From positions 1 to 59,121 of the IMG/VR virus record IMGVR_UViG_3300040816_000387: a stretch of 59,121 bases of DNA, one strand, 5' to 3'. The DNA is from a virus. Below, piece after piece: positions 16,854 to 25,778 of the stretch. The position numbers and the translations under genes were made by a program. The notes under the pieces were generated by a model that saw only the letters and a program-made list of their open reading frames with translations, had not been told where the DNA came from and did not search any database. Numbering within the stretch: the stretch's first letter is position 1; every line of letters starts with the position of its first letter.

Positions 16854-18173
16854 TTAATCAAAACTAAAATTAGAAACATCAAAACTACCACTCACAGCAG
16901 GACGTGATACAGCATTATCTATAGGATTCTCCAGAACTTCTATATCTCCTATAGAAGCGTTGAACCTACAAGGAAAGGTCATACCATCAGGACCAAACCT
17001 ATTTTTTATTATATGCATGTTAGCGATACCAGAAGTCTTATCCTCTGTCCTTCTAGCCAAAGATATTATAAAATCACCAGTAGCTATCTTAGAATAATCT
17101 TCTGCTATCCTATTGGCTTGTATTACTTCCTCATCAATAGAAGACCTATTACTTTGAGAAGCAGTCCATACAGGACAGTTGTACTCACTAGACAGCTCCC
17201 TAAGACTCATATAAATTTGGTTTAACTCTGTTCTTAACTCCTTATGTCCTCCTTTCAACAAATCAGCATAATCAACTATAATAAGATCAGGAACTATTTC
17301 ATTAGCAATACACCTATCTAAATGTCCTCTTATAGTATTAATAGAAGCTCCTTTAGAAGGATAATCTTGTACAACAATATTACCTTTAAGAGATTCTACT
17401 ATCTTCCTAACCTCTTCTTTATTTACTTCTAGTTCTGAGTTTTGAAACTTACTAAAAATACTATCATATCTTTTAGAAGTGTAGATCTTATTTAACTCTA
17501 AAGTATAGTGTACTACTGTCTTTCCTTCTTTTGCGGCGGATGCTCCTAAAGAACTAAGTACCCAAGACTTACCTGCTCCAGAAGGAGCCACTACTATACC
17601 TAACTCTCCTGGACCTAAGCCTCCTTGACTTATCCTATTAATAGGACTCCAGGGAGTTTTTACTGCATACCTACTCTCTTCCGAATACCTAAGATCAAAG
17701 GAATCTTTATAAACATGTCCGATATCTTTAGACATGCCTATTTTATGTGCCTTATCTATCAGTACCTTAACTGAATCAAAATCGTTCTTTTCTAGTAAAG
17801 GAATAGAATCTTTTATAGCTATTCTCAAAGCATTGTTCTTACAGAACTGTAATACTTTATCTTTTACATAAGATAGATCTGAGGACTTTAACTGTTCATT
17901 AGCATCTTTAAGAAACAAGAAAGCTTCAGTTTTGAAGTTATCATCTCGCCCAGAATTTACTATCTCAGTCTTTATAACTGTAGAAGATGGTGACTTTTTG
18001 TATTCCTCATAGTAGCTCAATATAGAAGATACTACCCAAGAATATGAAGGATTAACAAAGTACTCTGGCTTGAGTATGTCTGATGCCTGTGCCAAAAAAG
18101 AACTATCTTCTAATATGGAAGCGACTACTTTTGTCTCAAAGTCCCTTCCATAAACATTAAAACTATCTGTCAT
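16854..18173 (-). CDS. replicative DNA helicase, DnaB/T4 gp41-like
   Basis: 439 residues. An N-terminal helical domain (1-150) is followed by the RecA-like motor: 'GGLGPGELGIVVAPSGAGKS' holds Walker A at 196-203, 'LIIVDYADLL' (about 297-306) is Walker B, and 'TASQSNRSSIDEE' and 'FIISLARRTEDK' match the DnaB motifs that sense nucleotide and bind DNA. T4 gp41 is of similar length (475). It should unwind the fork 5'-3' ahead of the family-A polymerase. The stop of the flap nuclease gene upstream lies only two bases before its ATG. Confidence 0.9.
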   Translation of the reverse strand: MTDSFNVYGRDFETKVVASILEDSSFLAQASDILKPEYFVNPSYSWVVSSILSYYEEYKKSPSSTVIKTEIVNSGRDDNFKTEAFLFLKDANEQLKSSDLSYVKDKVLQFCKNNALRIAIKDSIPLLEKNDFDSVKVLIDKAHKIGMSKDIGHVYKDSFDLRYSEESRYAVKTPWSPINRISQGGLGPGELGIVVAPSGAGKSWVLSSLGASAAKEGKTVVHYTLELNKIYTSKRYDSIFSKFQNSELEVNKEEVRKIVESLKGNIVVQDYPSKGASINTIRGHLDRCIANEIVPDLIIVDYADLLKGGHKELRTELNQIYMSLRELSSEYNCPVWTASQSNRSSIDEEVIQANRIAEDYSKIATGDFIISLARRTEDKTSGIANMHIIKNRFGPDGMTFPCRFNASIGDIEVLENPIDNAVSRPAVSGSFDVSNFSFD

Positions 18174-18175
18174 AT

Positions 18176-19198
18176 CTACTTTTTAAATATACGTAACCAA
18201 AAATTCATTTCATCTCTATCGACATTAAAACCGAAGTCGCTCAATTTACTAAAAAAAGATTTAGCATCAAAATCAAAAGGATCTTTTTCTATTATGTTGC
18301 TAATTAAAGTTTTGTTCATAGAAGATATAGAAGGTTCTAGTAACTGCATAAGATTATAGTTTCTGTCTATAGTAAGTTTATTATTTACTATATTCTCAAA
18401 TATTTTATCTTTCTTACCTGAGCTAAGAGCTTCTTCTGCTTTCTCTATAACAGTTTCTACATCTAGGACAGTATCTTTAGAGTCTAGGTCAAAATGTTTG
18501 TTTAAGCCCTTCTCGCCAACATATTTTACACCTTTAATATTATCAGATCTGTCGCCAGTAAAGCATCTTAAAGTTAAGTAGTTCAAAGGTAAATACCCAT
18601 ACTCAGAGACCATTCTATCTTTATCTATAAGTTGTTTTTTTACATGGCTATAGATAAAAGTATTATCATCTATTAAATGTAAAAAATCTTTATCTGTACT
18701 AACAATTATTTTAAGATACTCCTCAGAACTAAACACCTCTCTACATAAATAAGATATACAGTCATCAGCCTCTATATAATCTACAGATAATACCTTAATA
18801 GGCAAATAAGATAAAGTTTCAAATAATTGAGAGAACTGATAAGCTCTCTCATTATTTTCATCTACAGCACCTTTTGTATCTGGAAATCTATTATATTTTG
18901 AAGAAGGAGTTCTATAGGACTTATATTCTTTTAGCAACTTCTTTCTCCTAAGACTTCCTCCTTTGCCATCAAAGACAATAAATATCTCTTTAGGTATGTA
19001 ATCTTTACACACTTTCTTAAGATTCTGAAAAAAACCATAAACACCTCCTATAAGATATCCCGTAGAATCTATTCTAGGATTAACCTCATAGTGTCTTATA
19101 AACAAGTTAAAACCGTCTATAATTACTACGTTACTCTTATTAGAGGTGTATTGGTTTTCTCTAAACTTTTTATAGTGTTCTAAAATGCTATCGTCCAT
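18176..19198 (-). CDS. 5'-3' exonuclease/flap nuclease, T4 RNase H-like
   Basis: 340 residues from the ATG at 19198, which is four bases after the recombinase stop. A TTG at 19210 would overlap that gene and is less likely. Acidic residues of the FEN fold are visible in 'VVIIDGFNLF' (D28), 'EIFIVFDGKGG', 'DYIEADDCISYL' and 'IVSTDKDFLHL'. 'CFTGDRSDNIKGVKYVGEKG' is the H3TH region that holds potassium and duplex DNA. The enzyme would remove RNA primers and flaps, a function missing from the family-A polymerase of this phage. Confidence 0.9.
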   Translation of the reverse strand: MDDSILEHYKKFRENQYTSNKSNVVIIDGFNLFIRHYEVNPRIDSTGYLIGGVYGFFQNLKKVCKDYIPKEIFIVFDGKGGSLRRKKLLKEYKSYRTPSSKYNRFPDTKGAVDENNERAYQFSQLFETLSYLPIKVLSVDYIEADDCISYLCREVFSSEEYLKIIVSTDKDFLHLIDDNTFIYSHVKKQLIDKDRMVSEYGYLPLNYLTLRCFTGDRSDNIKGVKYVGEKGLNKHFDLDSKDTVLDVETVIEKAEEALSSGKKDKIFENIVNNKLTIDRNYNLMQLLEPSISSMNKTLISNIIEKDPFDFDAKSFFSKLSDFGFNVDRDEMNFWLRIFKK

Positions 19199-19202
19199 AC
19201 TA

Positions 19203-20381
19203 TTAGTCAAAGTCTAATATACTATCAGCATCTAAAGGCTTACTAGAATCTTCCTGGTAAGAGATCTTTTCAAAAGTACTATCTGGATCATAAGGGATGA
19301 CCATAGCTTTCTCAAGTTCATCTAAAAGATACTCGTTATATAAAGGATCGCTAAATACTAAATCTACAAAATCTTTATTTTGAAATTTAATAGTATCATG
19401 TTTCTCCCCAGTAACTTTGTCTTTATACGTAAAAGAGTTCCAAGCACCAGTCTTACTTATAATGTTATAGTCAACTAAAGCTTCTAAAATACTATCAATA
19501 TCATCCATACCTCTAGAAAAGTAGATACTGTAATTAACTTTTCTTTTGGGAGGTCCTAATCTATTTTTATCAATAGTAGCTTCTGTCTTATAACCTAAAA
19601 GCTCAGTGCCTTGTGTAGGTATCTTACCTACCCTCTTCAAACGTATACGAACAGAAGCGGCAAATGGAATAGCCTTACCCCCACTTGTAATATATTTATC
19701 AGGGCTAAAAGGACCTGCATTAAGATTAATTCTTAACTGATTAGTAAATACTAAAGTTACCTTCTTAATACCTACAAAGTTAGTCATCTTTCTCATAGCC
19801 TTACTGATTATAATAGACTTGTCAGTAGCATATCCGTCTTTTTGATAATCAGACTCAAACTCCTTTTTTGTAGTAGCCCCCATAATAGAGTCTACGATAA
19901 TAGTTAAAGGAATATCCTTACTCTTCTCTCTAAAAGAATGAATAACTTTTTCTATTGTTTCAAAAATATCCTCTATAGCCGATAAAGGTATTAGAATAAG
20001 TCGATCTAAATCTACACCTATAGCAGAGAAAAACTCCTTACTTACAGCACTTTCAGTATCTATGTAGACTACTTGACCGCCTTTTTGTTGTGTAGACTTA
20101 GTAAGGTGAGCGGCTAATAAAGATTTACCGCTACCTTCTAATCCGTATATCTCAGTAATCCTACCTACAGGTATACCACCATTCCTCCTATTTGCAATAG
20201 CATAATCTAAAGGAGTACATCCAGTGGACACAAAATCTGTAACACTAGAAACGGCTTCCTCCTCTTCTCCTAAAAAGTAAGCCTTGTTGTCTGAGTTCTT
20301 GTAGTGCTTATTCAGCTCATCAGTCAACATCCTACCTATATTCAGAAGGGCATCCCCCTCAACTTTATTTTTTTTAGACAT
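19203..20381 (-). CDS. uvsX: RecA/UvsX-type strand-exchange recombinase
   Basis: 392 residues. Walker A 'GLEGSGKS' lies at 80-87 after 'GGIPVGRITEIY', Walker B is in 'PLTIIVDSIMGAT', and 'LVFTNQLRINL' followed by 'SGGKAIPFAASVRIRLKR' are the DNA-binding loop 2 and core strands of RecA/UvsX. The acidic C-terminus 'SSKPLDADSILDFD' matches the regulatory tail of the family. It should form filaments on single-stranded DNA and drive recombination-dependent replication with the SSB encoded 18 bases upstream and the UvsW-like helicase. Confidence 0.93.
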   Translation of the reverse strand: MSKKNKVEGDALLNIGRMLTDELNKHYKNSDNKAYFLGEEEEAVSSVTDFVSTGCTPLDYAIANRRNGGIPVGRITEIYGLEGSGKSLLAAHLTKSTQQKGGQVVYIDTESAVSKEFFSAIGVDLDRLILIPLSAIEDIFETIEKVIHSFREKSKDIPLTIIVDSIMGATTKKEFESDYQKDGYATDKSIIISKAMRKMTNFVGIKKVTLVFTNQLRINLNAGPFSPDKYITSGGKAIPFAASVRIRLKRVGKIPTQGTELLGYKTEATIDKNRLGPPKRKVNYSIYFSRGMDDIDSILEALVDYNIISKTGAWNSFTYKDKVTGEKHDTIKFQNKDFVDLVFSDPLYNEYLLDELEKAMVIPYDPDSTFEKISYQEDSSKPLDADSILDFD

Positions 20382-20399
20382 TTTTACTATTTAAATTAT

Positions 20400-21173
20400 T
20401 TAAAAATCAAAATTTTTAACCAAATCATCAAAGCTAGAGGAGTTATCACTATTAGTAGAAATAGCAGAACTATCAAATTGTGGAGCGGTATCGGTAACAA
20501 AAACTTTACTAGGATCTGTGTATCCTAATTTTCTATCTAATAAAGTCTGAATCTCTTCAATAGAATACTTCTTATACAAATCTTGAATATTAGGAAAAGC
20601 TTTAAGTTTCTCTATAAAAGAAGGATCTGAAAAAGCCTGGCTTGGTTGCGAAGCAAACTGTACCTTATAAGCATAATTAGGACTTTTTGAGTAGCGAATA
20701 TTAATATCTCTACCCTCTTTCAAGTCTAAGAAATTACTGCCAACTAAACTAATCTGGTCAACAAGATCATTAAAAATACTACTGTGCAAAGCCCACAGCT
20801 TAATCCCTTTATCCTCCTGACCTCTAATCAATATAGGACAGTAAAACTTCTCTACTGAAGTGTACTCTCTATCTGCAAGTTCGATCTTACTAGGGTCTCC
20901 AGACTCTCGTAAAGAGTCTCCAAACCTATCAATAGGGTCATTATCCCCAAAAGTTCTAGGAGATAGAAGTACCCTAACATCTTTTAGAAAGTTAAAATGA
21001 AAAAACATCCTAACAAAAGGCATGTCCTTTTGGTGTACATAAGGAAGAATCCTAACAGTAGACGTACCTTCTGGAGGTGTCCATAGATAATCTCCAATAG
21101 AGTTAGTTCTTTTTTTAAAACCAATAGAAGAATTTCTCAATTTGTGCAATGCGGTCAAATTAATTTCTGACAT
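20400..21173 (-). CDS. single-stranded DNA-binding protein, T4 gp32-like
   Basis: 257 residues. The N-terminus ('INLTALHKLRNSSIGFKKR') fits the basic cooperativity arm, the middle has the OB-fold core with 'STVRILPYVHQKDMPFVRMF' and 'VEKFYCPILIRGQEDKGIKL', and the C-terminus is Ser/Asp-rich ('NSDNSSSFDDLVKNFDF'), as in gp32, where it recruits replication proteins. I do not see the full CCHC zinc site of T4 gp32, so it may be a zinc-free variant. It lies directly upstream of uvsX. A TATATTTG box is 31 bases before the ATG. Confidence 0.8.
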   Translation of the reverse strand: MSEINLTALHKLRNSSIGFKKRTNSIGDYLWTPPEGTSTVRILPYVHQKDMPFVRMFFHFNFLKDVRVLLSPRTFGDNDPIDRFGDSLRESGDPSKIELADREYTSVEKFYCPILIRGQEDKGIKLWALHSSIFNDLVDQISLVGSNFLDLKEGRDINIRYSKSPNYAYKVQFASQPSQAFSDPSFIEKLKAFPNIQDLYKKYSIEEIQTLLDRKLGYTDPSKVFVTDTAPQFDSSAISTNSDNSSSFDDLVKNFDF

Positions 21174-21201
21174 AACTTAAAATTTAATAATTAAAAAATA
21201 T

Positions 21202-21591
21202 CTACAAATATAAAGATTTTTCGAAAACTATGTTAACCATTTCTAAATTTCCTTCTTTTATTATCAATAAAGTGTTTGCGTAACTATTCCAATCTACTTG
21301 GTAGGACTTATCTAACACTCCATTATTAACTCTTTTTATTAAAGCATTCAAAGCGTTAATAGTATAGAAACTATTACTCTGTACTTTTCTATGTACTAGT
21401 ATAGTGTGCTTTGCTAGACCGCCTCTAATATTATCCTCAATGTTATAGAATAGTATGTAGTTGTCGTAAGCATCCTCCTCAGAGTACAGATATATTCTGT
21501 TGTTACTTATTTTGTAAAAAGTAGACACATAGTCCATAGTTAAACTCAAAGAAGCTTTTGGGCTAAATGTGCATAATAGTTGTTTTTTCAT
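21202..21591 (-). CDS. hypothetical protein beside the SSB gene
   Basis: 129 residues, no known family. The protein is rich in strands and aromatic residues ('NRIYLYSEEDAYDNYILFYN') with a helix 'YTINALNALIKRVNNGVLDK'. The position between SSB and the polymerase-like gene suggests a replication or expression-control role, but none of the residues of RegA, the T4 translational repressor of similar length, can be matched with confidence. The end of the gene overlaps the TATATTTG box of the SSB gene. Confidence 0.6.
   Translation of the reverse strand: MKKQLLCTFSPKASLSLTMDYVSTFYKISNNRIYLYSEEDAYDNYILFYNIEDNIRGGLAKHTILVHRKVQSNSFYTINALNALIKRVNNGVLDKSYQVDWNSYANTLLIIKEGNLEMVNIVFEKSLYL
21205..21212 (-). 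promoter_or_regulatory. TATATTTG box upstream of SSB gene
   Basis: Coding-strand TATATTTG, 31 bases before the SSB ATG, partly inside the last codons of the preceding gene. Same eight-base box as at 8085 and 22868. Confidence 0.35.
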
Positions 21592-21610
21592 AGTTTTTAA
21601 GTGTTTCTCC

Positions 21611-22846
21611 TCAAAAAGAATACGTCTCCATATCCTTGTAGTTTTTACCTATCTTTACTTTTGATTTAATAATTTTATCTTTTATTTCGGATATTACTTC
21701 TTTCTTATCGTTAACATTAAAGTCTATTAGTATAGAATCATACGTATACATTATTATCTTAGATCTTCTGTCTTTTAATATGTTATAGACTTTATATATA
21801 AATAGCATAGAAAATTCCGTTTCTATCATTTGTATGAAATAATTAAATAGTTTTGATTTTTTCATCTCGCCCAAATTTTCTTTGCTAAGTACCCTACCAG
21901 ACAAAGGACTGACTAAATAACCTAGTTCACTATACTCTTTCCATATACTATCTTTATACTCAGAAGCTTTAGCAAAAAAAGGAATGTCCATAGCCTGTAC
22001 ATCATCAGAGTAGAGATACTTAAACGTAATAGACTTACTCTTAATATACTCTTGCTCCGTTAAACTGTCTTTGTTAAAGTAATACCTGCCTAAATAATTA
22101 TGCACACTACCTTCTTTCGGCAATTCGTAACCCATCAAATGCGATATAAGCCTAATATGATAGGCATCGAAATCAAACTCCAATAAGTAACCTCCATCAA
22201 ATCTACTTATAAAACACCGTCTACTGTCATCTGTTTTATTTAAAGCACTAAAATTCACATTATCGAAAGTATTAGAAGGTCTCCCAGTAATATTGTGTAA
22301 GCTGTAAAAAGATTTTACTAAACTCTCAGAATAAGACTTATTAAAAACAGTATTAAATAAATCTAAATCTACTTTTAAACCATTACTTTCTATGTAAGTC
22401 ACGCACTTATAGACTACATTGGAGTAAAACTTATCAGCTTTACTTATAGTAAAATCAAAAACTAAAAACTTTTTAATTAAAGTTTCGCAAAACTCTTTTA
22501 CTCTCATAAAAGGAATGTACCTATAAAAATCATCTATATGAGAATAGAACTTTTTAAAAGTATTAAAAATACTAAAGTCTACAAAAGAGTCCAAGGGTTT
22601 ATTATACCTTAACCAGTAAAAGGTCTCTAAATCATAGGAATCGGCATCATAAAATCTATCGAAAAGTCTTTTATTAAGTACCACACAAGTGCCTTCTATC
22701 TTAGGAAGATCTACGTTTTTAATATCTGTTAAAGATATAGGATAGTGATTTGTAACACTGCTACCTGTATCGCATATCGCAATATGAGATATGTTCGATT
22801 CTAAATAATGAGAATTGCTTGTAGGCAAACAGATAACTAATTTCAT
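21611..22846 (-). CDS. divergent second family-A DNA polymerase-like protein, no exonuclease
   Basis: 411 residues from the ATG at 22846; a TTG at 22870 would add eight. The C-terminal two thirds follow the PolA palm/fingers order: 'ITGRPSNTFDNVNFSALN' (TGRxSSxxPNLQNIP-like), motif A 'FDFDAYHIRLISHL' with D225 in the catalytic place and His230 where PolA has the steric-gate Glu, motif B 'YIKSKSITFKYLYS' keeping K271, F275 and Y279 but lacking the first Arg, 'LGYLVSPLSGRVL', and motif C 'YTYDSILIDF' with D370 but no His and no Glu. The first 130 residues show no DnaQ motifs. Both metal-binding Asp persist, so activity is possible, perhaps with altered sugar selectivity. A TATATTTG box precedes it. 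Confidence 0.8.
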   Translation of the reverse strand: MKLVICLPTSNSHYLESNISHIAICDTGSSVTNHYPISLTDIKNVDLPKIEGTCVVLNKRLFDRFYDADSYDLETFYWLRYNKPLDSFVDFSIFNTFKKFYSHIDDFYRYIPFMRVKEFCETLIKKFLVFDFTISKADKFYSNVVYKCVTYIESNGLKVDLDLFNTVFNKSYSESLVKSFYSLHNITGRPSNTFDNVNFSALNKTDDSRRCFISRFDGGYLLEFDFDAYHIRLISHLMGYELPKEGSVHNYLGRYYFNKDSLTEQEYIKSKSITFKYLYSDDVQAMDIPFFAKASEYKDSIWKEYSELGYLVSPLSGRVLSKENLGEMKKSKLFNYFIQMIETEFSMLFIYKVYNILKDRRSKIIMYTYDSILIDFNVNDKKEVISEIKDKIIKSKVKIGKNYKDMETYSF

Positions 22847-22867
22847 TAAACATAACTTTATAACAAA

Positions 22868-22875
22868 CAAATATA
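22868..22875 (-). promoter_or_regulatory. TATATTTG box upstream of polymerase-like gene
   Basis: Coding-strand TATATTTG, 21 bases before the ATG at 22846, the same spacing as at the zinc-ribbon gene. It lies at the border between the tail genes and the replication genes, a sensible place for an earlier-class promoter. Confidence 0.4.
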
Positions 22876-22880
22876 CTTCT

Positions 22881-23399
22881 TTATTTATAAAATTCTAATA
22901 AATTTGATAGAAATTTTTTAATACCAGGAAATATTTTCTCAGACTTATCTAAAACTATCATATTAGCATTTGCCACATAACTCTTATTTCCTGTTATAGT
23001 CCAAAAAAGTTCTAAGCTGTTATAAGACTTCTCGTCAATTTTTGTAGAAGAAGGATTAGGAGATACTGCGTTATAATCATCCTCATTAACTTCTATTATA
23101 GAATTTTCGGGAGAAGTTCTCTTCTGTAAAAAGTATCTTATTACATACCCATACCTATAATCATAATCAGTAGGAGAAGGTTTATAGGAAGAAGGAGACT
23201 TATAGCCTCCTTTTATGTTAGTTCTCATCCTAACTGTTTCTGTATTATGTACATAATAAGGTACAAGTACTTTTCTTTTTTTAGTGTTAGGAGAGTAAGT
23301 GTACGCAATATTAGTACCTTTCTCTATATAATAAGATCCTTTGTACGGCTGTCCGTCTAATGTATAAAAATCGCCTAATTTAGATTGTAATATATCCAT
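22881..23399 (-). CDS. putative baseplate-associated protein
   Basis: 172 residues, no family recognised. It begins 'MDILQSKLGDFYTLDGQPYKG', with a motif 'DGQPYKGSYYIEKG' that in phage structural proteins often marks a small beta repeat, and has a central Ser/Pro/Tyr-rich stretch 'SPSSYKPSPTDYDYRYG'. Its place as the last gene of the tail run, three bases after the hub-like gene, suggests a baseplate or virion component. The end of the gene is followed by a TATATTTG-type box of the replication block. Confidence 0.5.
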   Translation of the reverse strand: MDILQSKLGDFYTLDGQPYKGSYYIEKGTNIAYTYSPNTKKRKVLVPYYVHNTETVRMRTNIKGGYKSPSSYKPSPTDYDYRYGYVIRYFLQKRTSPENSIIEVNEDDYNAVSPNPSSTKIDEKSYNSLELFWTITGNKSYVANANMIVLDKSEKIFPGIKKFLSNLLEFYK

Positions 23400-23402
23400 A
23401 AA

Positions 23403-25466
23403 TTAAACATAAGGTGTTAATCTTGCTTGTACTGTTGTGGTCCAAAATCCTGGAGCTTCTATCCTATCTTCTATGTCTAAAGCAACAAAACCTACTTTAT
23501 TATCAGGTCGTGCAAAAGAAGGTAAGTTTTTAGATGAAAATATGTTTCCAGCTATTATAGGAAATACACCTTCCATCTCTATATTCATAGAAATATCAAA
23601 ATACTCAACAAAATCAAATTTCTCGAAAGGAGAACCTTGTAGTAACTTTAAAGCCATAGAAACTTTTCTGTACTCTGCTAAAGTTGATACGGTATCTTGT
23701 ACTGTAGTAGGATCAAAGTTTTTACTAGCCATCTTAGCATAGCAACCATCATTAACTTGATCGCTTGTTAGTTTAGCTTTTAGCTCTATAAGTCTTATAA
23801 ACAACTCATTTAAGGCAGTATCGTCTTGAGAATATTTACCGCTAGTTCCAGAACCTTCCTCTAAACCAGGAATTAAAGATAGTGCCAATAAGTTGTCTGG
23901 TAGTTTACCGTCCAAAGAAACTCTAAAAGTACTGCCATCCCCCTTTACAGGGTCTAACATATTTAAAGGAGCATCGTCCCATATAGTATTAGTGTCCGTT
24001 ATTATAAGTTTCTGAGCCTCTCTGGGGTCTTTTACTTTACTAGGCTCATAGTTCTTCAAAGATAAATTAACGTAGCCTCCTGACGCTCTATTGATCTTAT
24101 CAAATAACACACTAAAAAAAGTATTAACTTTTAATATATTGTCTGACTCCCTATCCATTCTAAGACTATTCTTCTTCTTATCATCAGATTCTTTTTGTCT
24201 TTTTTCTATAACATCTAATAAAGGGCTTATAACAGAACGCCTGTCTATGAGTATCTTCTTGTGATTTAATTTAGCTTGTCCTAAGTCTACACACTCAGCA
24301 AAGTCAGATACACCTCCAGGAGTAATATTAAAGTCCTTTCCTGCTTCACAATCGCCATCTACACAATACTTACCACAAGCTCCTGTAAAGTCTAAGAATA
24401 GAACCTCTATAGGATTAGCTGATCTAAAATGTCCTAAGTCTTTAGTTATTTTTGAGTAATGCCTATCATTATCCTCGAACACTATCCTATAATCTAACTG
24501 TTGACCACATTTATCTACGACAGTTCTAAGTACTGTACTATTAATCAACCAGACAACATACTCTAAAGAAAGATACTCATGAGCATCACTCTCTATACCT
24601 GACTGCTCTCCTGTCTGATTAAACACTCTACCTAATAGATTTGGTGCTTTAGAACCTTTAAAAGGAGAAAAGATCTTCCCAACTTTATCAGGAGTCTCTA
24701 TACCTTCTCTAGAACCGTCTGTAAATAGTTCTGGTTCTTCTCCGTTCTTTTTATCTTGTGTTACTAACAGTTCATTATTTTTAGTATACTGAAGGTCGTG
24801 CATTATCTTCTCTATAATATTAGAGACTTCTGTATATCCGTCTTGACCTACTCTTTGAAACTTGAACTTTTGCCCTTTGAAGATGCCTTTTAAATCCCTC
24901 ATTCCAAAAATATCTAACTCACATATAGCATTAGCAGGGCCTATTGCTGTAAACTTACATTGGTAAGTATTTAATTCAGAATTAGTAAAACCTCCAGCTA
25001 ATACCATAGCACCGTTAAGTTCATGATTAGTAGCACCTCTTCCCCCATAAGTAGCACCATTACCCCACTCTATCTTCAAAGGTTTTCTTTCAGGATGTCT
25101 TCTTAAATAAGCTCTAGCATATCTTTCGAAATCCTCAAAAGTATACACTTCAAACTCTACCTCAACTTCTAAAGTTAAGTTTACTCTAGGAGCATATCCA
25201 GTAACTCTTCTAATAGTTATAGATTTTAAAGAAGCTTCTTTAGGTCTACCGTGACTTTGATCGTATTTTCCCTGAAAGCCTTCTCTGTTCATAACAATCT
25301 CAGGAGCATTAGTTCCTGGGATAGTTATCTTAGCCCAAGCAGGAAGTCTTCTAGAGTAATTTCCTGTTGTATCAATACCTCCATTAAGCATCCTCTGATG
25401 TTCTGCTTTTCTAGTATCTAATATAGACTTAACCTGACTATCAAAAGGCTGCCTTAATAAACTCAT
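23403..25466 (-). CDS. baseplate hub-like protein
   Basis: 687 residues. Position after tape measure, tube-like and LysM-like genes is that of the hub in contractile-tail phages. Strand-rich N-terminal part with 'NLTLEVEVEFEVYTFEDF' and 'RRHPERKPLKIEWGNGATYG' fits a gp27/gpD-like beta-barrel domain, and 'YLSLEYVVWLINSTVLR' lies in the following segment. A Cys cluster ('TGACGKYCVDGDCEAGKDF' plus 'DFAECVDL') at about 360-395 could bind metal or form disulfides. No lysozyme motif was seen. The exact T4 counterpart is uncertain. Confidence 0.6.
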   Translation of the reverse strand: MSLLRQPFDSQVKSILDTRKAEHQRMLNGGIDTTGNYSRRLPAWAKITIPGTNAPEIVMNREGFQGKYDQSHGRPKEASLKSITIRRVTGYAPRVNLTLEVEVEFEVYTFEDFERYARAYLRRHPERKPLKIEWGNGATYGGRGATNHELNGAMVLAGGFTNSELNTYQCKFTAIGPANAICELDIFGMRDLKGIFKGQKFKFQRVGQDGYTEVSNIIEKIMHDLQYTKNNELLVTQDKKNGEEPELFTDGSREGIETPDKVGKIFSPFKGSKAPNLLGRVFNQTGEQSGIESDAHEYLSLEYVVWLINSTVLRTVVDKCGQQLDYRIVFEDNDRHYSKITKDLGHFRSANPIEVLFLDFTGACGKYCVDGDCEAGKDFNITPGGVSDFAECVDLGQAKLNHKKILIDRRSVISPLLDVIEKRQKESDDKKKNSLRMDRESDNILKVNTFFSVLFDKINRASGGYVNLSLKNYEPSKVKDPREAQKLIITDTNTIWDDAPLNMLDPVKGDGSTFRVSLDGKLPDNLLALSLIPGLEEGSGTSGKYSQDDTALNELFIRLIELKAKLTSDQVNDGCYAKMASKNFDPTTVQDTVSTLAEYRKVSMALKLLQGSPFEKFDFVEYFDISMNIEMEGVFPIIAGNIFSSKNLPSFARPDNKVGFVALDIEDRIEAPGFWTTTVQARLTPYV

Positions 25467-25467
25467 A

Positions 25468-25764
25468 CTATTGCGATATTTCAGTTAAAAATAACTCGTC
25501 TACAGGAAAAGGTATTCTTAATCTTATACCTGGAGGTACATTAAATGTTCCTTTCCCTAAATTGTTTGCTCTAGCTATTACCCACCAAAAGGTCTGATTA
25601 TCATAATATTCATAAGCTAGTATATCTAGTCTATGGTTTGATTTACTATATATGTAAATATCAGACTCTCTATAAGGTATAGTAGGATAGTAAGTAGAAG
25701 ATATTCTTTGTTTGTTAGATAAGTTATCTCGTATAATATCTGAGTATAGTTGGTATCTTTTCAT
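25468..25764 (-). CDS. LysM-like baseplate wedge protein, gp53-type
   Basis: 98 residues. 'YIYSKSNHRLDILAYEYYDN' followed by 'FWWVIARANNLG' and 'VPPGIRLRIP' is the LysM-like pattern shared by T4 gp53 and P2 gpX-type tail proteins: two strands around two helices with a conserved aromatic pair. T4 gp53 is about twice as long, so this is the minimal form. It lies one base from the hub-like gene. The start ATG is part of a copy of the dispersed 17-bp motif (25762-25778), one of the few outside a reading frame. Confidence 0.75.
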   Translation of the reverse strand: MKRYQLYSDIIRDNLSNKQRISSTYYPTIPYRESDIYIYSKSNHRLDILAYEYYDNQTFWWVIARANNLGKGTFNVPPGIRLRIPFPVDELFLTEISQ

Positions 25765-25778
25765 CTCGGCAACTTTTT
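25762..25778 (-). repeat. dispersed 17-bp motif, copy across a start codon
   Basis: Coding strand AAAAAGTTGCCGAGATG, ending in the ATG of the gp53-like gene and lying mostly in the gap. Consensus of the family is AAAAAGTGYGGGAGAWG. Other good copies on the same strand: 3292, 9690, 28731, 36784, 37051, 39746, 43181, 48092, 55070 and 57143. Confidence 0.5.

Noticed and set aside
21202-21591. RegA-like translational repressor, because of size and place near replication genes
   Set aside because: I could not match RegA landmark residues, so it is left as unknown.
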